Source: Dioszegia crocea
Taxonomy: Eukaryota; Basidiomycota; Tremellomycetes; Tremellales; Bulleribasidiaceae
Direction: 5' to 3'
DNA length: 64,000 nt
NCBI GenBank assembly: GCA_001600615.1
Contig: BCKK01000007.1
Span: forward strand, 402,431-466,430
This document shows, piece after piece, positions 33,096-45,255 of this stretch. The notes under the pieces are model-generated. The model ran no database searches. It saw only the letters and a program-made list of their open reading frames with translations, and was not told the DNA's origin. The stretch's first letter is position 1. Each line of letters opens with the position of its first letter. The position numbers and the translations under genes are program-made.

Positions 33096-35254
33096 TCACA
33101 ATACATCCTCAACCCTGCTTGGCTGTAAGGCTGAAGGGATCTGCGCAAAATGGGCGTGCCGACTCCTCCACTGCCGATAGTAAGTCTCGATCCGTTTTGG
33201 CAAATACCCCGGAAGCTATCATCAGCCACCGCCTCCATTTGACATACCTGTTCCGCCACCTCTTCAGCTATAACGCTCGGCGCCAAAGTCGACGAGTCGT
33301 AATAGCTTTTGAAGATCCCCGCCAGTCGCGTCTCTAGAAACCCAGAACGATATTCCTGGCCCCGAGAATCGACTCCCCCATTTGGATCCGCCATCGGGCG
33401 AGGTCGAGAGGGGATAGACGATGGACGAGGTATAGAGTTGGCCATGGCATTTACATAAGGGTTCGATTGAGGCGGCGCCTCTTTCCCCGGCTCGCCCGAA
33501 GAACCGACTTGCCCATGTAGTTCCGGGTGAGGTCGCGGGGGAAAAGTCGACGGACGAGGTATAGGGTTGGGCATGACATTTACATAAGGGTGCGATTGAG
33601 GGGGCGCCTCTTCACCTGGCTCGACCTTGCGTAACCAGTTACCTAAGTGGAGGGCAAACATCTCGGCCGATAGACCGTAATCGGGATGCGCGTTTGAAAT
33701 GGCGGTGGCGAGGTCGGGAACGAGCATGCCTCTCCTGATGAGCGGGAGGTATTGTGAGAATATTGAAGCGTACGCAAGACAAGCAGTCTTGTCGCCGACA
33801 TCCTCGAAGCGGCCATTGCCCCGGCGCCAGGATCTGTACCGCAGATCCCAGGTCTTCACGTTCAAAGGCAGACTGCGATACTTCACTGATCAGCAATGAC
33901 GGGGACAAAACTCACGTTTTGAGAGAGAAACGCAATGGTGTCTTGATGAGATTTCCCACTTTTCAAAGACTTTGGGTGGTGAAGTCGGAACAGCTCATCA
34001 AGCTGTTGTCTACCGTCAAATTTTTTGCTTGCCGGCCCACAGTCGCGCTCTTCCTGTTTATCAGTGAGAATTATCGCTGCACTCACCTCTTCGTGGCTCT
34101 CGTCTGCCACATCGCCAATAGTGACCCTCGGCTCAGTCGGGACAATGCGCTCGTAGACAAAGTCGGCCTCATCCAAGAGCCGGCCGGCAGTCCATGAAGC
34201 CTCCAACCACTCATAGCTCACACACCAGATTTCCATATTGGACGTGCGGCGAATTACAGCTCGGAGCTCCTCCGCGTCCTCCTGTAGAACAGCGCTGAAG
34301 CAGCAATGTGTGGCCTCTCCAATGGTTTTGACTATGGTGCCAGAAGATGCCTGTCGTCAGCGTTGTAAGACAGCAACTCACCTTAATATTGGTCACGGTG
34401 ATCTTACGCGCGAATCTCCCGGTACCAAGGTAGATACGAAGGCCTTTGAGGATTATGGGCGGTGTCAAGGATCCTTCTTGCCATACACTACTCAAAGAGG
34501 TTACTTTCTTGCGCCACTGAGCGGGAGAAAGGACAACTCTGTGGTATTGGCGAGGAGCGACGGCGGGCGCAATTGTCGGATTGACTGTGGCTTCGGGCCT
34601 ACGGTCTGAGGATGGACCGGTCGGGATTGGCCTGTTCTCCTTCTGGGGCTCGGTGGCAGTCTCGTCATGGGTGACGACTGAGCTTGTTCCAGCTGCCACA
34701 GCGACGGCCTGAAGCACAGACCTCGCTCGAGTTGGGAGCTCAGAAATTCTGCGCGGTGCCTCCGCGCTTTTGTTACCGACCAGACTTTTAGGTGTACCCT
34801 CTCGCATAGCGGTATATTGACGCTTGGTTGGTTTTGGAGGTCTACATTAGCTCTTTCCCATAAGCACTCACCCTCCCTTCCTGGCTCCTCCCCAATTATC
34901 CTCATGACCCAAATATCGCCCCGCAGCAACGCACAACCCTGGCCATTGTTCCGTCACCATCACCTTCCGCCTCCACGCGTCTGCTTCTCCTGCTCGCGCA
35001 CGCCGCTGATATCTGAACCTTCCCGCCGTAGTTAGCCATGAAGGATGGCAATACTGGTCAAAAACACCAGTGGAGGATGGGTGAAGGATGATGATTGACG
35101 TGTCGGGCTCGGAATGATCAGTCGAGATGGCAGCTCCGTTGATCTGGATGAGGGATGAAAGTCCCGATTGGGTGGAGAGAACCGGGTCGAGCCAGATCTT
35201 GACAGCGGCCTGTCCGTTTGCGAACAATGGCTGGCCCGCTTGGGTGCCCGACAT
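33096..35254 (-). CDS. BRCT/Myb family protein, copy C (two BRCT-like domains, no Myb end)
   Basis: Exons 34,872-35,254, 34,382-34,841, 34,087-34,350, 33,916-34,053, 33,248-33,880, 33,096-33,215 give 665 aa, open throughout. An in-frame ATG at 35,293 would add 13 residues. Order: first BRCT-like domain ending N-W-G-G-A-R-K-G-G; linker; second BRCT-like domain (L-K-G-L-R-I-Y-L, W-C-V-S-Y-E-W-L-E-A-S-W); a beta and a gamma helix-turn-helix-like module; a linker holding a tandem duplication of about 33 residues (E-A-P-P-Q-S-x-P-Y-V-N twice); an alpha module; stop. The terminal Myb is missing. The intron before exon 5 needs an AAG acceptor to stay in frame. Nuclear role inferred only from domains. 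Confidence 0.78.
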
Positions 35255-35494
35255 AGCGCCTGGTCGGGTCGTGAAGTGGATAGATGAAGTCAAGTGAAAT
35301 TGTATTTCGGCAGGCTGGCTTTTGCCATCTCAACTCCCCACGCCCGCTAGGAGACATTACCCACCCGAGTCGTAGATATCTTCACATACAAGCTACGTAA
35401 CGAGCTACATAAGGTCTACATAAGCGAATTTCGTGATGCCCATCATATCATCCTCGAGTCAAATATACAGAGTCAAATATACAGCCCCAACCCA

Positions 35495-38400
35495 TCAATC
35501 TTCGTCCGAGCTGAAGCACAAATCAATCACCATACCCGACACATCCTTCACCACTACCGAGGCCGGTGTCGCCACTGCGGTTGACGAACCCACACCTGAA
35601 CTCGCCCCTCGCCGGCTTGAGCTTCGCCTCCCCTCGACGTTTCCGCCAAGTTTGGACACCAAGTCATCAATCCTCGCGCGATATAGTCGATAGTGATCAG
35701 CCCAGTCTTGGACAGTTCGACTGGGATTCTGAAGTCAGCACAGTTGCGACGGAGACTCACCATTTTACCAAAGTCTTTCCAGTCCTCTTCGAAACCCTCC
35801 GTCGTTTTCGGCGACCGGCCCACGACATAAGTCGCCATCCTCGCCTCCTCTCCATTCGTAAAGTCGACTTTCGGCCGTTTGGGCGGGTCAGACCGGGCCA
35901 ACGGGGATTTGCGCTTGGGCAAGGGGATAGACTTGGGCTTTGACGAAGGTTGGAATTCTTCAGGAACACTTCGCCATGTTTCGCTTCTGTTGACCCATAG
36001 CCCGTGCCACCTCGCGATGATGTGGGCTTTATAACCTGTCTGTAAAGTTAGCTGCGCATTTGTCGAGCACGAACCAGTGGAGCAACCTCCTCGCCAATCT
36101 CCTTATGCGACTTAGCTGAGCCGTCATAGTCTCTTTTGAAGATTTTGGCATGTTGCAATCTCTTCTCCATTGCCTCCTCGTTGATTTCGGACTGGGTGCG
36201 AAGCCCCAGGCCCACATAAGGACCGGGTCGCCCTGAAGTAGACGGCTGTGGCACATTCTTCCGGGTAATCGAGTCTGGCTTGACACTTCGTAGCCAATTT
36301 CCGAATTGGACTTTCCAATGACGCTTGGACTTTTTCTGGGGATGATCCTTCGCAAGCTTGGCTGCGACGTCGTCCAGCGACACACCTTTGACGATGAGAG
36401 GGAGGTATGACTTGAATGTGGAATTAAAGGCGGTATCATCGGAATGCTCCGGTGCTGCTGCAAAGCGTTCCGTCCTGAACAGCCAGGAGTGGTATGTTTT
36501 ACGCCAGCCCGATTTGGATAATTTTGTGTGCTACAGATGTCAGCCCGATTGCGACCCCATACGTACGGTCTTAGCCAGTTGATTGTACACACTTGCCGCA
36601 CTTCCACCTTTCCTTAAGCTTTGGGGGTGGGCGTCGCGCAGTATGTCGTGGAGCTCTGCCACTGTGTATCGCTGGTTCCAGCGGTCCTTCTGACCTGGGA
36701 GTCGACGGTGGCCAGTACGCGATCCCTCTTCGCTACCTTCGCTTTCGTACTCCGACTCCCCGTTAGCTCAATCAGGGATCTACTCACTTCGCTCTCCTCA
36801 TCTTCATCGGAGCTTTCATCCGAGTCCGATACAGCCTGAAAGTGATCGCGTGCGGCGCTGGCCTTTTGAGTTGATGGACCGGCCAGAGTTTTTGGCTTTG
36901 AAGCAGAATCGGACTTCTCAGCTGATTTGGGGATGCGTGCCGAGAAGGTGGGTTTTCTGGAGCGATCACTGGTTTCAGCCTTGAACGGACCCAAACTCAC
37001 CCTCCGTCATCCACAGCAGTAACTTTCTCCGCCTGGCTCGACATCGATCTCAGCCGATTACCAAGGTGGATGTTCCACTCCTCCTCTCCAATTTCAGGCC
37101 TGGACTTGGCGAGCCGAGCCGAAATATCTCTTAAGGACATTCCTTTCTTGATACGATCGATGTATCTGGTGAATGTATCGCGATGAGCGAGGTAGCCAGT
37201 CTCTTTGACGAGCGGGGCGAATTTGTCCTTGCCAGCAAGCCACTTGGTGTACTTCCGATTCCACTGGTCGGAGCTCAACCTGGGATGCTGGACATGAGCT
37301 CGATGGAGACTCGGACTCACCGATTGAGCAAGATGCTGCCTTAGCTCCATAAGACTCTTGCCCTGCAGCAGGCAGAGAGGATGAGCATTCCGTAGAGCAT
37401 CGTCCAACTCGTCAATGGTGTATATCACATTGTAGGATGGGCGATAGGACCCAAAGCGGCTGGATGTTGTCAAAGGTAGGTCAGGTGGCTCCGATGTGGC
37501 CTTTGGACCAGCAGATGGCATAGCGACTTTCTTGGACGATGCAGGCAGCACACTATCATCAGCTAATACCAGCCAGCAACGTACCGTTTCTTTCCAACGG
37601 GGCCACCCTCACTGTCCACTCTCGCCGACTCGTCCACACCCGGATTTACGGTCCTCAGCCAATCGCCCAACAGTCTGCTCCACTCTGAGGCGTCCCGTTC
37701 AGGACGGCTTTTCCCAAGCCCATCCGCAACCTCCGCGAGCGAAAGTCCTTGCTTGATAGAAGGCAGGCATTTGGCAAATATTTTGACATGTTTGAGATGT
37801 GCGGTATGTTTTGGCATTTGAGCAAAGCGTCCAGTCCAGCTAAGCCAATCTTTGTATGTCTTGTTCCAGGTGGTGTGGGACAGCTCTTTATGCTAGACGT
37901 TCAGCCCCGCCTCGAGATAAGCTTACATTTTCTTCAAGCTCCCGGTCGACATCGCGTGCTGTGTTGCCCTCGACCAAGCTCAGAGGATGGACACTGCGGA
38001 AGACGTCTTCGAGGTATTCAACCGAATGCTTTGGAATTCCACGACGATTGGGGCTGGCTTGAGCGGACTTAGATGATGCCTGGGGTCCCTTAGCTGTAGT
38101 CACAATCACAGGACTATAAACTCACTCCGCTTTTGGGCATCTGTGCGGAGTCTTGTGCTGGGAAGGAAGAAGTCGAGCGTGACAATGAAGATTTTGTGGT
38201 GGAGGGACCAGCTTGCTGGTTGTCTCTGTGGGGACCAGGTATTAATGAGAGGGAGGCTCTCGGCCCAGTAGGTGGTATGCTGTCGGTTGTGGACGGCTGG
38301 GACCCGCGCGTAGGGACCATTGGTGGATTCATTGCAGGCCGAGTCGAGGACGATACTTTGGGTGGTCTGCAATCAGCCATGTACTTAAGCAGACGTCAAC

Positions 38401-38748
38401 TCACGCTCCCTTCCTACATCCTGCTCAGTTGTCTTCTTCTCCTAGCATCCTCCCTGCAGCAACACATCGACCTGGCCAATTCTGCGTGACAATCACTTTC
38501 CCTCTCCACAACTCTTCCACTTCCCGAGGCCTGACCTCGTCAGACGGAGGTAGCCATTCCGGATGACAGTAGAGATCAAACAGATGGATCGACGTGGCCG
38601 GGTTCAGGACCACAATGTCGGCCAAAGCGTGATCATCGCACAACTCGGCGCCGTGGCTTCGAACGAGTATGACGAGGGCGGAATATCCTGGTAGATGTTT
38701 GTCGAGCCAGATTTTCACCGCCTCAGATCCAGCCGGGGCGAAGATCAT
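35495..38748 (-). CDS. BRCT/Myb family protein, copy D (three tandem module pairs; one nonsense codon)
   Basis: Eleven exons (38,405-38,748, 38,126-38,366, 37,927-38,088, 37,585-37,892, 37,321-37,552, 37,001-37,287, 36,788-36,968, 36,567-36,755, 36,075-36,530, 35,761-36,039, 35,495-35,728) sum to 971 codons. A BRCT-like domain is followed by three tandem beta-gamma pairs of about 115 residues (marked by H-P-L-S-L, H-P-L-C-L, H-P-Q-S-L and by G-D-W-L-R, G-N-R-L-R, G-N-W-L-R), an acidic Ser-rich linker (S-D-E-S-S-D-E-D-E-E), an alpha module and the terminal Rap1-type Myb. The second BRCT is absent. All phases agree, but TGA at 38,425-38,427 replaces the conserved Trp of the D-x-W-G-G-C motif in BRCT-1. 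That is a single-base nonsense change, a sequencing error or readthrough; translation could also start downstream. Confidence 0.75.
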
Positions 38749-39180
38749 GGCTGCCCGCTGTGCTAGGGTTCTACCCCGTGCTTCGGTTGGCGTAGACGGC
38801 AGGCAAATAAGAGTGATGTGAATGTGATTGAGGCCAACACCAAGGTTGCGCGATTGAGCGTTTGGTCTCGGCTGTAACCGAGGCTCGACTTCCGGCAAGG
38901 CATCACGCGATAGCTTGAATGCGGTGGCACAATGAGGGTGGGACTTGACCGCCCTACAAAAATCCTATGTTCAACAAGATGACAGAGATAGACTAGGTAC
39001 AACTTCCCAAATGGCACACACTACATTCCAGACAGTCCCGCTGTCGCCGCCAATCCTCATCCCACCTGTGAAGTGCTTGGCCCCCCCTTCTTCGCCCGTG
39101 AATTCTCCAGTCCCCACCCGTTTGGGCGTTATATCAGTCCATGATGAGGGAGCCAACCCCACGCCAGAGGCCAATTCCGA

Positions 39181-41536
39181 TCATCCCTCCTCAAGCAAAC
39201 TCCTCAGCTTGACAATCAATCCGTCTATTTTGGCTCTGTGAACTCCGTGGTGCTTCGCCCAGCTTGCTGCTGATCTTGTAGGGATCTGTCATCAGCCTAG
39301 GCCAAGGTCATCTCCACCCCAACTTACTTGACTCGCAAAGGCGCGCCAATCCCTTTCTACCGGCTCGGTAACCTCAGGCGTGCGACCGAGAATATACGCC
39401 GCCATTTCTGACAATTCTCCCCTGGTGAAGAGCTGTAGTTTGTGTCGTTTGGCCGCATCGGTATCGTCTACAGAAACGATATTGCGTTTGGGTGGAGGAA
39501 CGCCATGGTCCGGCCGAGGTGAGGGTTGCCATTCTTCGGGGATATCCTTGGATCTTTGATTTCTTCCAAGCCATCGTCCATATCCATACCAGACCGTTAC
39601 ACTCTGACTGCTAGATCCGAGCTGACAGTCAGCCTTGCGTATCTATGGCGAACCTACCCTTCTGGCGATTTCTTCTCCCGCTTGTTGATGCCTTGTCGAA
39701 TGCACATCGTACTTCTCCTGGAAGGCTTTGGCGAGTGCTAGGCTTTTCTCCGACGTCTGGATTGGTCGACTCGGAGTCAACGGAATCTTCGCCAATTCGG
39801 TCAAGGGAAGTTTCGGTAGAGCTGCAATTTCGACGCATGGCAATTTTGCGACGTCCAAAGTCCTGAGCCAATTCTCGAGCAGGGTAGTCCAGCCATCGAC
39901 GGACTGCCGTATCTCGGGGTGAGCCGCGGCTAAAGTCGCGGCGATATCGTTGATAGGAACGCCTTGCGTAAAGAGAGGGATATATCGAGTAAGGATGGGG
40001 ACAAGGGTGACATATGCGGTCTCATTGGCCGAGGGCTCGAACCCGTTGGTGAATTCTCGCCACGAACGGTATTTTCGGCGCCAAGTGCCGATGCTCCATC
40101 GCGAATGCTGTGAGGTCAGGCAAGGGCCATGTGACTCCTAGTGATGACTCACATATTTGGCCAATTTCCAAATGATCGTGCCCTGCTCAAGACCGGATTT
40201 GAAACTAAGTGGATGCAATTTGCGTAGTATGGCGTCAGCCTCCTCGAAGGTGTACCGCAGTAAAGGATGTGGAAGGTCGGGTCGGGAGTGGGTAGAATGC
40301 TGAGATTGAGCTTCGCCGGCGCTAGCGGGCGTCGATTCATAATCCATCTTGTCGTCAGTATACAATTCAAATTTCCAGCTCACTTACATCCTGGCCAAAC
40401 TCCTCGCTAGTCACGCTGGATGACGGTCCAGCATTTCCAGTAGGAACGGCGTGTTCAGGTGCTGGGTTATAGAAGTCGTACTCGTACTTAAATCCCGCCT
40501 CAGGCAACAGTCGCTCAGCCGCAAAACAGGCCTTCAGCCAGTCGGGGTGCAAGCAACATACGCCCTCTGCCACCGCTTCTCCAATCAGCTTCCACAGCGC
40601 CGCCGCCTTTTTCTCAGAAATCGGAGACAGAACAGCATGCGATGATGATTGTACATCCTCGCAGATCATTCCACCAAGGCCCTGGACGTCAACTTCAGCT
40701 GAAGTATCGAGGCCTGATAGACGTACAACGATTTTGGAGGCGATGTGTTTTCGATCTCCCATCTTGTCCAAGTAGATTCTCAGCCCGTGAAAGAATTCAG
40801 GCGGGTCTTCTTTTCCTCGGCGTCGAGGAGCCCTCCTAGGCATTGAGTCAGAGACGATATTGTTTTTGCGGCGTTTAGGGTTGGGGCCGTCGACTGCCGA
40901 ACGAATCGGAATGGTGCGCTTCGCGGCCCGTCCAGTGTCCACAGGCGCCGATCTCCGTTCAGAAGGTCCGGCTTGTTGCTCTTGGCTGATCAAGTGGTGT
41001 CCGGTCTTCGGATGAGGAAGCGGCGATGCCGCCGGAAGCGAGACGGGCGCGGTTGCCTCAGTCGGATGCTCAATGCTGATGGGGCTGGAGGGCGCGATTC
41101 CCCCCTGACCGCTAGCGGCGGGAGAGGCAACACCAAAGTTCGATTTCGGAGGCCTGTATTCAGCTGTGCCCAATTCAATAGCTCACCATCCCTTTCTGCA
41201 GCCGCCCCAATCATCCCTTTCACCCAGAAGTCTGTGGGCGCGTACACACCGCCACGGCCAGTCCGCCGTGACGATCACCGTCCCTCCCGTCCAGGCTCCA
41301 GAATGCGGACTCTGAGGCAAGATCCATCCTGGATGACAATATCGATCAAAGATAGGTTCAGACTTCGGATGAAGGACGACTATTGATGCGGAAGAGTCAT
41401 CGTCCGTTATCTCAGCGCCGTGATGGCGGTGAAGATGGGCGAGGCGTTCATACGTTACGAGGGCGGGGTCGAGCCAAACTTTTACGGGCTTGTTGTTACG
41501 GGTGATGAATATCATCCTTTGGGGATCGCCCTGCAC
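39181..41536 (-). CDS. BRCT/Myb family protein, copy E (complete architecture)
   Basis: Exons 41,187-41,536, 40,727-41,153, 40,388-40,681, 40,153-40,347, 39,658-40,107, 39,328-39,621, 39,181-39,285 give 704 aa with no interruption (697 aa if the second ATG at 41,515 is used). This is the fullest member: BRCT-1 (K-V-W-L-D-P, A-E-I-T, Y-C-H-P-G-W, ending D-W-G-G-C-R-K-G), a Lys/Arg-rich linker with a likely nuclear localisation signal (N-P-K-R-R-K, R-A-P-R-R-R), BRCT-2 (F-H-G-L-R-I-Y-L, H-P-D-W-L-K-A-C-F), a beta-gamma pair, an alpha module and the terminal Rap1-type Myb (F-T-R-G-E-L ... R-D-W-R-A-F-A ... A-S-W-A-K-H-H). By analogy with Rap1 it may bind DNA and a protein partner; the target is unknown. 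Shares a short upstream region with the MFS gene. Confidence 0.82.
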
Positions 41537-41709
41537 TCATCGGTGCAAGGTATGTAGGGCTTCCAATGGCTAATGGCTCCCTCTTGAGCTCGAGATGCCA
41601 GATGCGAAGTGGATGCCGGCATCAATGACGCCAGGCACAGAGGGTAAATTTGGCTCACTCTTCGCAATCACCCTTATCTGATACCAGCCATCGCGCCTAT
41701 ACGCCCACG

Positions 41710-43444
41710 ATGTCAGACACAGAGGGCCTTCGGCTCAAGTCTGCCGTGTCTAGGCTACTGCCCTATACATTTTTGTGTACGATCGGACCGAGCGTTACGG
41801 CCGCTACGTCGCTTTATGTCGTGGTGAGTTTCGTGGTCTGCCCGTGACCCGATTAGCAGCCCTTGCGGGTTTCAGTCTGGTCAACTAGACAGCATCGATT
41901 CCAAAGCTGATGGCCTAGCGCTATCTCATGTGCGTGTACAACTCGTCTCGGCACGGCCACGAACAGCCACAGCCCGGCGAGTCGACCTGTAACAGTCCCA
42001 CCGTTGGAGCTCTAACGGCGAGCACTATGGCCGGCCTAGCCACGCTTGATGGCATCTTTTGTATGTTTATTACTTATGATTAAGGTCGTTCTGACGTGCA
42101 GCCTTCCTCACCACCTCATATGTCCAGCGCTGGGCAGACAGCTCGGGCCGACGACCACTGATGATCGTCTTGCCCATCCTGGCGATGGTGGCTTCGAGCT
42201 CAATGGTCCTTGCCTGTAAGTCCCAAACGCCTCCCTCGCTGACTTCAGATACCTTCCACAATCCCACACTCTCATGGTTCCTCCTCGTCCTATCCGGCGT
42301 CTTCATCTCCGCATCGACCAAATCCATCTTTGTCCCTTCGCTCAGCATCGCCGACGTCTCCTCCGAGGCCGGCATGACCAAAGCCTACTCCCTGCTCGAG
42401 GCTGTTGCCATGTTCGGCCCAGGCTCAGCATATATCCTCTCCGCCCTGTCATCACGCTACATCCCCATTACTCTTTTCCCATACTACATCGCCCTTGGCT
42501 CCCAAGCTCTGGCAAGCATTTACGCAGCTGTGGCCGTTCCCGAGACTCTCTCAGCGGAACATCAGGCCGAGGTGGACAGTATCCACTCGCAAGAGGGAAT
42601 CATCGAAGCGCTAGTCCTGCCCGTCATCCAACCTATCAAACCACTGCGCCTACTCCTACCCCGGAAAGAGAAAGACGGGTGGCATTGGCGACTATCAATC
42701 CTTACCCTCTCCCTCCTCTCCACAACCTCAGGTACAGTCTTCATCGTCACTGCGAGCCTACTCTTCCTATCGGACAAATTCGCCTTCAACCCAGAATACA
42801 ACGCTTGGGTTTTGGCCTACCTCGCTTTCGGCCGAGGTGGCTATCTTACCCTCGTCTTCCCCTCCATCCAGCGATGGGGTCGGCGCCTGTTCCACAAGTA
42901 CGGTGCAAAGCCTGCGGACGGTGAACAACAGCCTTTACTCAACAGCGCCGGTTGGAAAAAGTCGACACAAGACGAAGCGAACAAATTCGACGTCATTCTC
43001 CTCTTCATTTCAGTCTGCTTCGACACCATATCCCTCGTCCTCGTATCCATGTCGCAAGACTACAAACATGCTCTTGTCGCATTTGGGATCTTCGCACTAG
43101 GTGCAGGGGATAATCCGACTTACAAATCTGTGTTTGTCGCATCGGTTCCTGATGAACATGCCAGTAAGTTTATCATGCTACGTGTGAGAGTTAGCTCATC
43201 ACCCAGGTCAATCCCTCGCAGCGCTAGACATGGTCTTCAACGCTGCCAGACTGCTATCGCCCATCCTTCTAGGAAGTGTCTACGCGATATTCGCAGAGCA
43301 AGGCAGACCAGAAATGTTGTTTTTGGTGGCGGGTGTAAGTCACCAATACCCCTCATGTAACTTTTGCTGACCATCCAGGGGTTCTGTGCTGTTGGAGCAC
43401 TGCTATTGACGCCTTTGATCTTCACTAGAATAGGTAACAAATAG
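41710..43444 (+). CDS. Major facilitator superfamily transporter
   Basis: Exons 41,710-41,823, 41,919-42,060, 42,102-42,215, 42,249-43,163, 43,207-43,334, 43,379-43,444 encode 492 aa. Hydrophobic segments fit about 12 membrane helices. The loop after TM2 carries R-W-A-D-S-S-G-R-R-P-L, the MFS motif A (G-x-x-x-D-x-x-G-R-R) in variant form. A long cytoplasmic loop (H-Q-A-E-V-D-S-I-H-S) lies in the middle. The pattern resembles TetA/Mfsd14-type fungal transporters. Substrate unknown. It is divergent from BRCT/Myb copy E, with about 170 bp between starts. Confidence 0.88.
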
Positions 43445-44036
43445 TACATTTGCATGGGTTTTTCGTATAAATGACGGGCATACGGCATCAGGCACCTCAC
43501 CTCCACCGCCTCGAACGACCATTTTCCGCTATTGCCGAATGTCGCAGAGGTGGATATGGCCTGTATGTGCTAAAATCCAGTATTATCGGGGGTCAGCCGG
43601 AGTGGACCCCCCAATCTAGCGGATACTCCCATCATCGAATCCCATCATACATCATCATTGTCGTCATCCAAACCATACATCATCCCTCCAACTCTACACC
43701 TCAAACCTCGAAAATATCAAAAACAACCTCAAACATCGACTCCACCAGCGCCTCCCCCTTTAGAAGTCGCAGTAGAGTGATAGAGCGATAGAGCGATAGA
43801 AATAGAAAGAGGGGGAAAGGCGGGAAAACCCAATTTTTTGCCACCAGCTTCGCATTGCCTCACCGCTAATCCTGATCGACCATGAGTATCGGAGTGATGT
43901 AGTCCTAGGCATGTACAGATGGGCCAAGAAGCCACAGGATAACAGGCCGGGCTGAGACGCGAGACCATTTCTTTTGCCACCAGCTCCCATCGGTCACTTT
44001 TTCTGGACCGAATACATCAAGACCACTCGCTGACCA
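43445..44036. other. Intergenic stretch between convergent genes
   Basis: Lies between the 3' ends of the MFS gene and RRP1. A short microsatellite of GATAGAGC units occurs at about 43,775-43,800. Nothing else recognised. Confidence 0.5.
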
Positions 44037-45255
44037 CTACTCATCATCCCCACCCTCTTCACGCCACAGCTGATAGATCTTTCGTCGATTACTCTCCCTA
44101 CTCCCCTCTTTCGCAGCGTCCATAAACATCGCCTGTAACAGCGCACTTCTCAATTCATCGACGCTTGCCTTCTCTCCCCCGAAATCTGTCGTGCAGTTCA
44201 TGAGGATATGAGGATACACCTCATCTGCCCTTTTCCGCTTCTTTGGCAGAGCTTCAGGTTCTATTTCCGCCGAACCTGTTTGAAGCGCGGCGAGGAGGGG
44301 CGCAAAGAGCGTATCAATCAGCCGTTTGTAGACTACTGGGGTGGGTGTGTTGGCGAGGAGGGCGATAAAGGGTTGCATGAGAGGAATGAGGGGTGCAGGT
44401 GTTGAAGATGTCGCGAGGAGGGTATCGAGCTCAGTGAGGTAGATGTCTGATAAATGGGTAGAGAGGGATATGGGGATTTTGGGATTGGTATAACTGTAGT
44501 CGTCAGTTTCGGGCCATCATGGTCCATCTCATGCATCCGCCAACTTACTTCAATGGTCCCTGACCTTTGGCACCCACGAGAATCTCCGTCATCCTCTCCA
44601 CACCCGCCTGATTCCATTCTTCCCTCGCCAACAGCCCAAAGCTCGCCGACACAAACCGCCTAATGAGCAAGTAAAACTTGTCCATCCGCAACCTATCCAG
44701 TCCCTCCCATTCCCGTACCATCGCTTCCCAGAACCCTCGCAGGAAATCCAGCGAGGCAGAGAGGCGCTGAGCGCTTGCTTCGGCGGAGGAAAGGGATGAG
44801 GGGAGGTCTGGCGAGATAGACAGCAGAAGGGAGGATAGATCTCTTGCGAGTGATTGTTGGATCAGGGGTTTGTCGGACATCCAAAAGCCTAAGAATCAGC
44901 TTTATTGTTTGATTAAAAAAAAGCTCACAATAGAACAGCCCCTTCCACAGCTTGGCCATCTCCGCTTCGTCTAGCCGGACATAAGAGCTCGACTCGGCTT
45001 GCGGCTCTTCCTCCAAGACAACATCCTCGCCATCCCCGGTTGATCCACCGCCCCCTCTAGAGACGAACGCAACGAGAGATTTGATGGCTCGGTCCCTGAC
45101 CGCTTTGTCTGGAACGATCAACACTGAAGAGAACTCGAAATCGGAAAGGACATACCGGTGTGAGCGAGCTGTTTTCCTAGCGGTAACGCCGCCACTACTT
45201 TTTCCTCTTCCTGAGCGCGTCCCTTCCCCTTGTTTCTCCTGGCTGTAGATGTCAT
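44037..45255 (-). CDS. RRP1: Ribosomal RNA processing protein 1 (Nop52 family)
   Basis: Nucleolar factor for 27S pre-rRNA processing and 60S subunit assembly. Exons 45,156-45,255, 44,929-45,123, 44,549-44,888, 44,037-44,493 give 363 aa. The N-terminus G-K-Q-L-A-H-T followed by D-K-A-V-R-D-R-A, then L-W-K-G-L-F-Y-C-F-W-M-S-D-K-P and M-D-K-F-Y-L-L-I-R-R-F-V are hallmark Nop52 blocks. The C-terminus ends R-R-K-I-Y-Q-L-W-R-E. The start at 45,255 was chosen because only that frame splices into the conserved H-T/V-L-I junction; an open frame reading through the first intron from 45,322 is misleading. Confidence 0.93.
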
